Part shown: piece after piece, positions 32,389 to 41,294 of the stretch | Layout of the letters: each line of letters starts with the position of its first letter | How positions within the stretch are numbered: position 1 is the first letter of the stretch | From: Candidatus Marithrix sp. | Lineage (GTDB): Bacteria > Pseudomonadota > Gammaproteobacteria > Beggiatoales > Beggiatoaceae | Length of the DNA stretch: 64,000 nt | Direction of reading: 5' to 3' | NCBI GenBank assembly: GCA_016744775.1 | Contig: JADGDS010000001.1 | Location: forward strand, 791,508-855,507 | Made by a program: the position numbers and the translations under genes | Notes under the pieces: generated by a model | Databases searched by the model: none | The model's input: the letters and a program-made list of their open reading frames with translations, nothing else | What the model was told of the DNA's origin: nothing

Positions 32389-34989
32389 TTACTGAACTTT
32401 AAACCCAGTACAATCCAAAGCTAACCAATTACTCCCATCCATTTTAAATCCTTTTCCTGTTGGTATTAATACACCACAAGCTAAGTAATCACCTAATGGT
32501 GAGTTTTTCGGAATGGGAGTATTAATAATAATACTTTGTTGTCCTGCGAGTTTAATCTGTTGATAAGGCTCAATTTGTTGATTAAATTTATCATTACTAT
32601 TAATTGCTATAACACTGCCATTATCTAATATAATACCTAAATAAAGTGTTTGATTTTGAGCATTAACACTAATATTCCAATGAATATCATCGCTAACTTT
32701 GTAACTACGTTTATTTAATGCAATATCTATCTTAATATCTGTAAGATTATCACTAGTTTGTTCTATTTCAGCAGTTTCTATCTCAGACCAAAAGCCATCA
32801 TTATCTTGAGCTTGATACAGAATCTTCCAAGTTCCTTTAGTCCAAAATCTATCATAAACAATTTCATAGCGATTTTGAGCGGCATTATAAGTTAGTTCAA
32901 TTTCTTCACGACCAAAATCAGTTTGCAAATCTTTATATCTGGTGGTTACTAAATTAGGTTTAATTAATATTGCTTGTACTTTACGTATTTTATTATGACT
33001 CAAATTAGTAAGCTTAGCCCAAATAGTAGCTGATCTTTGTTGATCTTTTAAAACTATGCGAGAATGAACTTCAAGTTCTGGTAGCGGATTCTCATCAACT
33101 TTAGAATTGATTAAATATTGTTTTTCAGCTATGAAAAAATCATCATCTGATGAGATTCCATCACTATTAGCATCTAACCAAGGTGTTTGCCGACTAAAAC
33201 TCTTAGGGTTATCTTCTATGAATTTCTTAGCATATTTAAAAGCTCTACCTACAGTTTCACCTTTTTGTAACCGAGTTAAGAAGGCTTCTGCAAAACTATA
33301 ATAAGTTACTTGCCATGTTAAACTCTTATCATCTGTACTAGTAATTACCATACGATTTTTTGCACCTGCTAGTTCATCAAGAAATGAACCTGAATAACAA
33401 GTATCGATAAAAATCTGTTGTCGAACACCAGTCGGTATTAAATCTAATAACGTTCTAAATTTTGAAGCTTGTAATTTATAATTTTTTGTAATGTTAAATT
33501 GATCTTGATTTGCATGACCATGTATATAAAAGATAAATTCTTGTCCAGCTTGTAAATTGTTAGCCGCTTTTACAAAGGCATCTTTAATATCAACTTGAGG
33601 ATTACGTAAATTATAATCATGTAAGTTAGCTTCTTGATATCCGTCACCATCAAGATCAGGTGCTCTAGGATTAAGATAATAAACATCAGAATCTTTTAAG
33701 CCGTGTTGTTTAACTAAGCGATACATACTTTGTACATATTTATTGCTATAACGAAATAAGCCATTTGAATCTTGTGCTCCGCCACCAGCAATAATTATTG
33801 CTTTGCCCAATTGTGCTGGATGAACATCCACTTGTTTTTGTAGTTTAGAACTCATGCCGTGATTGTCAGTCACGGTTAAAGTAATTGTATAAGTACCAAC
33901 AGTTTGATAACTAAAACTTGCTTTAGCTCCTGAACTTGTTTGACCATTTGAACTAAACCAGTGATATTTGATAATATCACCATTAATAGCTTTTGATTCG
34001 CTTGCATCCACTGTTACTTTCATTGATTTAGTAAAATAGCTAAATTCAGCTATTGGCGGTATTTTACAAACTTGCCATTGTTTCAATGTTTTATCTGAGC
34101 TGGCTGATATTAAAACCTTGCCATCTTTTGATGCAGCAACAGAAGTAATTGTATCTGTATGCCCTTTCAAACTACAGAAAACGTTTTTTGCAGAATTCAA
34201 ATTCCATATTTTTAGAGTTTGATCTTCGCCACCTGATAGAACATAATTACTATTAAGAAGGAAATTTACATCTAATATCCTAGTCTGATCAGAATGATCT
34301 ACATGTTCTCCAGTCTGAATATTCCAACGTCTGATTGTGTTATCCCATGAACTAGAGATAACAAATAAACCATCAGCAGAAAAAGCCGCTGATATTACTC
34401 TATTTGTATGCCCAGTAAAAGTACGAATTTCTTTTCCAGTTGCTATATTCCACAATTTGATTGTTTTATCTTTGCTAGCTGATAAAACAGTACTATTGGG
34501 GGAAAAACTAACATCAGTAACTTGATCAGTATGCCCACTAAAAGTACGAAGCTCTTGCTTAGTACTTATATCCCATACTTTTACCGTGTTATTATCATGT
34601 CCTGATAATATGTAAGCATTATTTGGAGACCAAGCAACTGATTTTACCTCACTTTCATTATAAAATATATGAACTATTTGACAACTATTTATATCCCATA
34701 AAATTATAGTGCCATCCAAATCACCTGAAATAGCTTGATTACCATCAGGTGAAAAACTAATGGAAGTAACTTCCTTATTATGCCCATAACAAGTACGAAA
34801 CTCAGTTCCAGCATTAATATCCCAGACTTTTAGTGTTTGATCTTTACTAGCAGAAACTAGTAAATGATTTGAAATAGCAATTGATGTGACACCATTTTGG
34901 TGCCCTTCAAAAGTTTTTATTGAATCATCTGCGAAGGTAGACTGATATATTATGCAAATAATTGATATAAAAAATATTTGTATATTCAT
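32389..34989 (-). CDS. secreted WD40-PKD-legumain-like peptidase, paralog A
   Basis: The 866-residue protein has a signal peptide (MNIQIFFISIICIIYQSTFA), seven WD40 repeats (about 22-310, each ending LKVWD, IILWD, VKVWD, IKLWN, IRRWN, LKIWN or LKQWQ), a PKD domain (about 312-393: VDASESKAINGDIIKYHW, YTITLTVTDNHG), a clan-CD peptidase domain (about 395-640) with His near 488 (YIHGHA) and Cys near 530 (IDTCYSGSF), and a beta-rich C-terminus (about 650-866). Between the Cys and this end is an acidic DANSDGISSDDD segment. It appears to be a sensor-like propeller tied to a protease and exported from the cytoplasm. Paralog B (35030-37642) has the same plan. The cleavage target is unknown. Confidence 0.87.
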   Translation of the reverse strand: MNIQIFFISIICIIYQSTFADDSIKTFEGHQNGVTSIAISNHLLVSASKDQTLKVWDINAGTEFRTCYGHNKEVTSISFSPDGNQAISGDLDGTIILWDINSCQIVHIFYNESEVKSVAWSPNNAYILSGHDNNTVKVWDISTKQELRTFSGHTDQVTDVSFSPNSTVLSASKDKTIKLWNIATGKEIRTFTGHTNRVISAAFSADGLFVISSSWDNTIRRWNIQTGEHVDHSDQTRILDVNFLLNSNYVLSGGEDQTLKIWNLNSAKNVFCSLKGHTDTITSVAASKDGKVLISASSDKTLKQWQVCKIPPIAEFSYFTKSMKVTVDASESKAINGDIIKYHWFSSNGQTSSGAKASFSYQTVGTYTITLTVTDNHGMSSKLQKQVDVHPAQLGKAIIIAGGGAQDSNGLFRYSNKYVQSMYRLVKQHGLKDSDVYYLNPRAPDLDGDGYQEANLHDYNLRNPQVDIKDAFVKAANNLQAGQEFIFYIHGHANQDQFNITKNYKLQASKFRTLLDLIPTGVRQQIFIDTCYSGSFLDELAGAKNRMVITSTDDKSLTWQVTYYSFAEAFLTRLQKGETVGRAFKYAKKFIEDNPKSFSRQTPWLDANSDGISSDDDFFIAEKQYLINSKVDENPLPELEVHSRIVLKDQQRSATIWAKLTNLSHNKIRKVQAILIKPNLVTTRYKDLQTDFGREEIELTYNAAQNRYEIVYDRFWTKGTWKILYQAQDNDGFWSEIETAEIEQTSDNLTDIKIDIALNKRSYKVSDDIHWNISVNAQNQTLYLGIILDNGSVIAINSNDKFNQQIEPYQQIKLAGQQSIIINTPIPKNSPLGDYLACGVLIPTGKGFKMDGSNWLALDCTGFKVQ

Positions 34990-35003
34990 AATATTCCTAA
35001 AAT

Positions 35004-35088
35004 AAACCTGTCAGGTCTATTTAAATTACTTACTGAACTTTAAACCCAGTACAATCCAAAGCTAACCAATTACTCCCATCCATTTTAA
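35004..35088. repeat. 85-bp exact direct repeat of 32363-32447
   Basis: Bases 32363-32447 and 35004-35088 are identical. They begin in a REP half (AAACCTGTCAGGTCT), cross an untranslated spacer and end in the last codons of paralogs A and B. The distance (2641 bp) equals one gene plus spacer, so this marks a tandem-duplication junction or a gene-conversion tract. Confidence 0.9.
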
Positions 35089-37642
35089 TAGCTTCTGCCG
35101 CTGGCACTAATACTCCACATAAAACATAATCACCAAATGCTGCATCTTCAGGAACAAGTGGTTTCATGTAATAGGTTTTTAATTCCTTAACTTTTAGTTT
35201 TGGTATATAAGGGTTAATTTGATTGGCTTCACCAAATTCATCATCTGGATAAATCAATGTTTTAACGCCTCCACCATTAGGCAATATCATACCTAAATAC
35301 ATTTTCACTTCAATTTGATCTTTGCTATAAACATCAACTGTTAAATTTTGTTCACTAGCTTGTTTGTAGCTGCTTTTATTTAAGGATAATTTAATAAATT
35401 TGTCTGGTACATTATTTACTTCAACTTCTGCTATTTTGACATCAGACCAAAAGCCATCAGTATTTTTTGCTTGGTATATAATATTCCAAACTCCGTTTAT
35501 CAAAAATTTATCATAAACGATTTCATAGCGATCTTGGGCTGCATTATAAATTAGTTCAACTTCTTCACGACCAAAATCAGTCTCCATACCATTATATTCG
35601 GTATTTACCAGATTTGGTCTTACTAATATTGCTCGTACTTTGCGTATTTTGTCAGGAGTTGGGCTAGTAACTTTGGTCCAAATCGTAGTTGATATTTGTT
35701 GATCTTTTAGAACTATGCGAGGATGAACTTCAAGTTTTGGTGTTTCAGCAGCGTGAACTGCCTCTTGGATTAAATATACCTTTTCAGCTAATCTGCCATC
35801 ATCCACATATTGCCCATCGCTATTATCATCTAACCAAGGAGTTTGCCCGCCAAAAAACTTTTGATTATTTTGTATGAATTGCTTTGCAGCTGTAAAGGCT
35901 CCACCTAAACTATCACCTCTTTGCAACTGATCTAATAACTTTTCTGCAAAACTACTATAAGCTACTTGCCATGTTAAACTATTATCATCAGTACTAGTAA
36001 TTACTATACGGTTTTCTACCCCTGCAAGTTCATCAATAAAAGAACCAGAATAACAAGTATCAATAAAGATCAATTGTTCAACACCAGCCGGTATTAAATC
36101 TAATAATTCTTTAAGTTTTGAAGCTGATAATTCATAGTTTGGTGTAATGTTAAAAGAGTCTATGCGTGAATGACCATGTATATAAAAGATAAATTGTTGC
36201 CCAGCCTCTAAATTTTTAGCCGCTTCTGTAAATGCTTCTGTAATATGAGATTCAGCATCAAATAAATTATAATCTTGTAAATGATCTTCCTGAAATCCAT
36301 CATCATCAAGATCAGGTGCTTGAGGATTCATATAAGAAACATCAGCATCGGTTAAACCGCGTTGTTTAACTAAGTTATACATACGTTGCACATACTCGTT
36401 ACTATAAGTAAATAAAGTATTTGAACGTTGTGCCCCACCAGCGGCAATAATTATTGCTTTGCCCAATTTCGCTGGATTAACATCCACTTGTTTTTGTAAT
36501 TGAGAACTCATACCATGATTGTCAGTCACAGTTAAAGTAATTATATAATTACCGGCTGCTTGGAAAGTAAAACTGCTTGTAACTCCTGAACTTGTTTGAC
36601 CATCTGAGCTTGACCAGTCATATTTGATAATATTACCATTAAGAGCTTTTGATTTGCTTGCATCTACCGTTACTGTCATTGATTTAGTAGAATAACTAAA
36701 GTCAGCTTTAGGTGGTATTTTACAGGCTTGCCATTGTTTCAAAGTTTTATCTGAGCTGCCTGATAATAAGATATTATTATCTTTTGAAACAGCAACTGAA
36801 GTAATAGTTCCTTTATGCCCTTTTAAAGTGCATAGGCTTTTTCCAGCATTCAAATCCCATAATTTAAGAGTTTGATCTTTGCCACCTGATAAAGCATAAT
36901 TACTATCAAGGAAAAAGTTCACATCTAATACCCAACTCTGATCAGAATAAACTCTATGTTCTCCAGTCTGAATATTCCAGCGTCTAATTGTATTATCCCA
37001 TGAACTAGAAACAGCAAATAAACCATCTTGAGAAAAACTAACTGATACTACCCATTTTGTATGCCCAGTAAAAGTACGAATTTCTTGCCCAGTTGCTACA
37101 TCCCACAATTTTATAGTGGTATCCTTGCTAGCTGATAAAGCTTGAATACTATTGGACGAAAAACTAACATCACTAACTTGATCAGTATGTCCAGTAAAAG
37201 TACGAATTTCTTGCCTAGTAGCTACATCCCATAATTTGACAATGTTATTATTATGTCCTGATAATATATAAGCATTATTTGGAGACCAAGCAACTGATTT
37301 TACTTCAGTTCCGGGCGTAGTAAATTTATGAAGTGCTTGACAAGTATTAATATCCCATAAGATTATAGTGCCATCTAAATCTCCCGAAATAGCCTGACTA
37401 TCATCAGGTGAAAAACTGATTGAAGTGGCTTCATTATCATGTCCATAGCAAGTACGAATTTCAGTTCCAGAATTAATATCCCAGACTTTTACTGTTTGAT
37501 CTTTACTGGCAGAAATCGCTAATTGACCACTATTTGAAATAGCAATTGCTTTGACACCATTTTCGTGTCCATTAAAAGTTTTTATTGAATCATCTGCAAA
37601 GGCAGAAAGGCATATTAGCCACAGTATTATTGATAATCTCAT
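35030..37642 (-). CDS. secreted WD40-PKD-legumain-like peptidase, paralog B
   Basis: The 870-residue protein repeats the domain order of paralog A: signal peptide (MRLSIILWLICLSAFA), seven WD40 repeats (about 18-310), PKD (about 312-393: VDASKSKALNGNIIKYDW), clan-CD peptidase (His near 490 in YIHGHS, Cys near 530 in IDTCYSGSF), and the beta-rich end (PKLEVHPRIVLKDQQ, AILVRPNLVNTEYNG, SNWLALDCTGFKVQ). The last 20 residues match paralog A exactly over an 85-bp identical stretch, while the preceding part has drifted, which suggests gene conversion or a recent unequal crossover. The start is supported by TAGGAAAAATT upstream. All catalytic residues are in place. Confidence 0.87.
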   Translation of the reverse strand: MRLSIILWLICLSAFADDSIKTFNGHENGVKAIAISNSGQLAISASKDQTVKVWDINSGTEIRTCYGHDNEATSISFSPDDSQAISGDLDGTIILWDINTCQALHKFTTPGTEVKSVAWSPNNAYILSGHNNNIVKLWDVATRQEIRTFTGHTDQVSDVSFSSNSIQALSASKDTTIKLWDVATGQEIRTFTGHTKWVVSVSFSQDGLFAVSSSWDNTIRRWNIQTGEHRVYSDQSWVLDVNFFLDSNYALSGGKDQTLKLWDLNAGKSLCTLKGHKGTITSVAVSKDNNILLSGSSDKTLKQWQACKIPPKADFSYSTKSMTVTVDASKSKALNGNIIKYDWSSSDGQTSSGVTSSFTFQAAGNYIITLTVTDNHGMSSQLQKQVDVNPAKLGKAIIIAAGGAQRSNTLFTYSNEYVQRMYNLVKQRGLTDADVSYMNPQAPDLDDDGFQEDHLQDYNLFDAESHITEAFTEAAKNLEAGQQFIFYIHGHSRIDSFNITPNYELSASKLKELLDLIPAGVEQLIFIDTCYSGSFIDELAGVENRIVITSTDDNSLTWQVAYSSFAEKLLDQLQRGDSLGGAFTAAKQFIQNNQKFFGGQTPWLDDNSDGQYVDDGRLAEKVYLIQEAVHAAETPKLEVHPRIVLKDQQISTTIWTKVTSPTPDKIRKVRAILVRPNLVNTEYNGMETDFGREEVELIYNAAQDRYEIVYDKFLINGVWNIIYQAKNTDGFWSDVKIAEVEVNNVPDKFIKLSLNKSSYKQASEQNLTVDVYSKDQIEVKMYLGMILPNGGGVKTLIYPDDEFGEANQINPYIPKLKVKELKTYYMKPLVPEDAAFGDYVLCGVLVPAAEAIKMDGSNWLALDCTGFKVQ

Positions 37643-37664
37643 AATTTAATTTTTCCTAAGTTTA

Positions 37665-37744
37665 AAGCCCCCTAACCCCCTAAAGGGGGAAATTACCAAA
37701 CCAAATATATTTCCCCCCTTTAGGGAGGGGGGTTAGGGGGGCTT
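37665..37744. repeat. C/G-rich palindromic repeat (GCCCCCTAACCCCC type)
   Basis: The left arm AAGCCCCCTAACCCCCTAAA is mirrored by TTTAGGGAGGGGGGTTAGGG and the following GGGCTT. It lies between paralogs B and C. A related half-copy (TAAGCCCCCCTCACCCCCCTAAA) is at 55628-55650. It is a dispersed repeat that may also act as a terminator. Confidence 0.75.
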
Positions 37745-37749
37745 ATCAG

Positions 37750-40095
37750 TTACTCAACCTTAAAACTAGTACAATTAAAACCTTTCCAATTACTACCATC
37801 CAATTTGATTGGATCATTTGCATCAGTTAATACACCACAAGCCATATAGTCACCTAATGGTGAATTGTCAGCAAGTTGAGTGTGAATAAACAGAGTTTGT
37901 TGTTCAGTTAGTGCTAGTTGTTGATAAAGCTGAATTTGTTGATTAAACTCACCATCAACATTAACTGCTTCAATAACATTATTAGGTTTTACAATGGCTA
38001 AATAAACATCAAGCGTTTGATTTTGAGCATTAAGGCTAACACTCCAGTTGATGTCATCATTAAGCTTGTAACTATTTTTATTTAAGGCAATATCTATTTT
38101 TGTATCGCTAATATTATCAGTAACTTGTTGAACTTCACCAGTTTTAATCTCAGACCAAATACCATCTTTATCTAGTGCTTGATATTTAATATTCCAAATT
38201 CCTGTTGTCCAAAATCTATCATAAAGGATTTCATAGCGATCTTGAGCGGCATTATAAATAAGTTCAATTTCTTCACGACCAAAATCAGTTTTTAAACCTT
38301 GATATTCTGTATTGGCAAAATTAGGTTTAATTAATACTGCTCGTACTTTAGCAATTTTATCGTGAGTTGGAGAAGTGACTTTTACCCAAATAGTTGCCGC
38401 TACTTCGTTTTCTAAAGTAATAAGAGGATGAATTTCAAGTTCTGCTGGCGGAGCAGCATGTATGCCGGGTTGGACTAAAAATATTGTTTCAGCTAATTTA
38501 CCATCACCTAAATATTGTCCATCGCTATTATCATCTAACCACGGGCGTTGGTTTTGAAAAATCAGTGGATCATCAAGTATAGTTTTCTCTGCTTGTTTAA
38601 AAGAATCAGCCAAACTTTCACCCTTTTGTAAATGTGTTAATACTTGATCAGCAAAACTGGCTTTAGATACTTGCCATGTTAAACTACTATCATCTGTGCT
38701 GCTAATAACAATACGATTTTCTACACCTTTTAGTTCATCCATAAATGAACCAGAATAACAAGTATCTAAAATTATTACTTGTTGTATTCCTTCAGGTAAA
38801 CTATCTAAGTACTTCTTTAATTCTAAAGCTGATAATTCATAAGTTGGTGTAATATTAATATTATCTTGACGCGCATGACCATGTACATACAATATAAATT
38901 GTTGCCCAGCTTTTAAATTTTTAGCCGCTTCTGCAAAGGCATCTTTCACATCATCTTCAGGATTAAACAAAGAATAATCTTGCAATTTAGAATCTGGTTT
39001 ACCTTCCTTATTAAGAGGAATTCTAGGATTAAGATAGTAAACATCAGAATCAGTTAAACCGCGTTGTTTAACTAAGATATACATACGCTGTGCATATTCA
39101 TTACTGTAACGAAATAAAGTATTAGAACGTTGCGCTCCACCAGCGGCAATAATTATCGCTGTACCTAATGATTCTTTTGGAAGTTCGCACATTTGCCATT
39201 GTTTGATAGTTTTATCTGAACTAGCAGAGAAAATAGTTTGATTATCTTTTGAAATTGCAACTGAAGTAATTGTTCCTGTATGCCCCTTAAAATCGCATAC
39301 GGTTTGTCCTGTTTTTAAATCCCATACTTTCAGTTTTTGATCTTTACCACCAGATATTGCAAAATTACTATCTTGTACAAAGCTAACATCTAACACCCAA
39401 GCCTGATCAGTAGAAACTGTGTGTTCTCCAGTCTCAATATTCCAACGTCTAATTGTGTTATCCCATGAACTAGAAATAGCAAATAAACCATCTTTAGAAA
39501 AAGCGACTGATACAACTCTATCTGTATGCCCAGCAAAAGTACGAATTTCTACCCCTGTTTCTACATCCCACAATTTTATTGTTGCATCCTTGCTAGCTGA
39601 TAAAGCTGTTTTACTATCTGGAGAAAAACTAACATCACTAACTTGATCAGTATGCCCAGCAAAAGTACGAAATTCTTGCTTAGTATTTATATCCCATAAT
39701 TTTACCATGCCATTATCATGAGCAGATAAAACATAAAGTCCATTTGGAGACCAAGATACTGATTTTACTTGATTTTGATTGGAAAACCTATGAATTATTT
39801 GACAATCACTAATATTCCATAAAATTATAATGCCATCTAAATCACCTGAAATTGCTTGATTACCATCAGGTGAAAAGCTGACTGAAGTTACTTCATTGTC
39901 ATGTCCAAAACCAGTACAAATTTCTGTTTCAGCCTTAATATCCCAAAGCTTGATTGTTTGATCTTTACTAGCAGAAACTAGTAAATTATTTGAAATTGCA
40001 ATTGATTTGACACCATTTTCGTGCCCCTTAAAATCTGCTAATGCAGACTGACATATTAGCCAAGATATTGATATAAAAAATATTTTATTTTTCAT
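37750..40095 (-). CDS. secreted WD40-legumain-like peptidase without PKD, paralog C
   Basis: The 781-residue protein has a signal peptide (MKNKIFFISISWLICQSALA), seven WD40 repeats (about 20-305), then directly the clan-CD peptidase domain (about 308-555) with His near 406 (YVHGHA) and Cys near 446 (LDTCYSGSF), and the beta-rich C-terminus (560-781). It lacks the PKD domain of paralogs A and B, and the sequence runs from WQMCELPKESLG straight into TAIIIAAGG, as if the PKD exon-like block had been removed or never gained. An in-frame ATG exists at 40110, but 40095 is preferred because TGAGGA precedes it at the right distance. The secreted protein gene at 40112-41143 lies upstream on the same strand. 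Confidence 0.86.
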   Translation of the reverse strand: MKNKIFFISISWLICQSALADFKGHENGVKSIAISNNLLVSASKDQTIKLWDIKAETEICTGFGHDNEVTSVSFSPDGNQAISGDLDGIIILWNISDCQIIHRFSNQNQVKSVSWSPNGLYVLSAHDNGMVKLWDINTKQEFRTFAGHTDQVSDVSFSPDSKTALSASKDATIKLWDVETGVEIRTFAGHTDRVVSVAFSKDGLFAISSSWDNTIRRWNIETGEHTVSTDQAWVLDVSFVQDSNFAISGGKDQKLKVWDLKTGQTVCDFKGHTGTITSVAISKDNQTIFSASSDKTIKQWQMCELPKESLGTAIIIAAGGAQRSNTLFRYSNEYAQRMYILVKQRGLTDSDVYYLNPRIPLNKEGKPDSKLQDYSLFNPEDDVKDAFAEAAKNLKAGQQFILYVHGHARQDNINITPTYELSALELKKYLDSLPEGIQQVIILDTCYSGSFMDELKGVENRIVISSTDDSSLTWQVSKASFADQVLTHLQKGESLADSFKQAEKTILDDPLIFQNQRPWLDDNSDGQYLGDGKLAETIFLVQPGIHAAPPAELEIHPLITLENEVAATIWVKVTSPTHDKIAKVRAVLIKPNFANTEYQGLKTDFGREEIELIYNAAQDRYEILYDRFWTTGIWNIKYQALDKDGIWSEIKTGEVQQVTDNISDTKIDIALNKNSYKLNDDINWSVSLNAQNQTLDVYLAIVKPNNVIEAVNVDGEFNQQIQLYQQLALTEQQTLFIHTQLADNSPLGDYMACGVLTDANDPIKLDGSNWKGFNCTSFKVE

Positions 40096-40111
40096 TATAA
40101 AAGTCCTCATA

Positions 40112-41143
40112 TTAAATTATTTTAAATGCGCCGACATTCCATTCCCCTTTATGAATATTCTTGAGGGCTTCTTCGATAGTTTCTGCGGAACGCAGAATAT
40201 AAAGTTTGTATTCACCATTAGGCATAGTTTCATTTATTGGCATATCAATCAAAACATTATCATTGCTAGTCCAAGCAATTGGAGCTTGAGGATTTAGCGG
40301 CTCTAATTTATTTTTATCTGCAATGATAAATAAGCCTCCATCTGGATAGCCAATTCCAAAGTAGTAACGCACACACGTTTGTGGCGATAATAGTTTAGAA
40401 TCAATTTCTACATGTAATATTTCTCCTCTATGGTAAGTGTTTTTAAAAGTAAAAGGTGTGGGTATTTTTTGATCTATGGGTAATAAGACCAAATTCACTT
40501 GTATAGGAATGATGGCTGGAATATCTACATTACATATAATTGGTTTATAAGCCTCTTTTTCTGCTTTTAATTCACAATTACCTGTATTGCTAGGCAAAAT
40601 GTAATGACCATTTTTATCATTAGGAACAAAATAATTGCGACGACAAGAATTTGAAATAACGACATCTTCAATAGGATCTCCAGAAATAGCATCTCTAATA
40701 TAACCATGAATTTGACCATTAAAAGTTGGTTTACCACCACCAGTATTTATTTCAAGTTCATATTGAATCTCTTTACGACAAGCCATTTCTGTAGAATTCT
40801 GATCAGTTACCTTAAAATAGTAAAAACCTTGTGATGGCGCATTCCAATCGCCTGATTTTTTTTCTTCTATCAATTTCAGAGTTTTATCATAGATTTGAAT
40901 TATAGGATCAATGTCAGCTCCATGTTTTAGTGAAATTTTATAAGTATTTAGCTCATCAGCATAAAGTTTAAACCAATCTTGATCAGTTAAACTATGTAAA
41001 GTATGTTGCTGACGCTGATCATTATTGATAATAATAAGATTTGCTTTATCGCGCTTATTGTCAGATTCATAAATATCTGGAAAAGCAAATACCAATTTAG
41101 ATTGTAATGCCATCAAAATTATTGTTAATTGTAAATAGTTCAT
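40112..41143 (-). CDS. secreted protein with PPC-like and carboxypeptidase-regulatory-like domains
   Basis: The 343-residue protein has a signal peptide (MNYLQLTIILMALQSKLVFA). A pre-peptidase C-terminal-like beta domain covers about 25-135 (DIYESDNKRDKANLIII, HTLHSLTDQDWFKLYA, GFYYFKVTDQ). A carboxypeptidase-regulatory-like domain covers about 140-220 (GQIHGYIRDAISGDPIEDVVIS, GHYILPSNTGNCELKAEK). The last ~110 residues are of unknown, beta-rich type and end with GEWNVGAFKII. No catalytic motif is visible, so it may be an adhesion or accessory protein of the neighbouring peptidases. It starts after a tandem REP array and ends 16 bases before paralog C begins, so it could share a transcript with it. 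Confidence 0.72.
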   Translation of the reverse strand: MNYLQLTIILMALQSKLVFAFPDIYESDNKRDKANLIIINNDQRQQHTLHSLTDQDWFKLYADELNTYKISLKHGADIDPIIQIYDKTLKLIEEKKSGDWNAPSQGFYYFKVTDQNSTEMACRKEIQYELEINTGGGKPTFNGQIHGYIRDAISGDPIEDVVISNSCRRNYFVPNDKNGHYILPSNTGNCELKAEKEAYKPIICNVDIPAIIPIQVNLVLLPIDQKIPTPFTFKNTYHRGEILHVEIDSKLLSPQTCVRYYFGIGYPDGGLFIIADKNKLEPLNPQAPIAWTSNDNVLIDMPINETMPNGEYKLYILRSAETIEEALKNIHKGEWNVGAFKII

Positions 41144-41150
41144 TATTATT

Positions 41151-41294
41151 GCCTTTAGACCTGACAGGTCTTTCTAGCCGGTTATTGCCTTTAGACCTGA
41201 CAGGTTTCTAAAACCTGTCAGGTCTTTCTAGTCGGTTATTGCCTTTAGACTTGACAGGTTTCTAAAACCTGTCAGGTCTTTCTAGCCGGTTATT
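41151..41294. repeat. tandem REP array, two and a half units
   Basis: Units of 54 bp (GCCTTTAGACCTGACAGG...TTTCTAGCCGGTTATT) begin at 41187 and 41241. A shortened 36-bp first unit at 41151 lacks one REP half. The array lies between the C11 peptidase gene, whose stop codon it overlaps, and the PPC-like gene. Confidence 0.88.
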
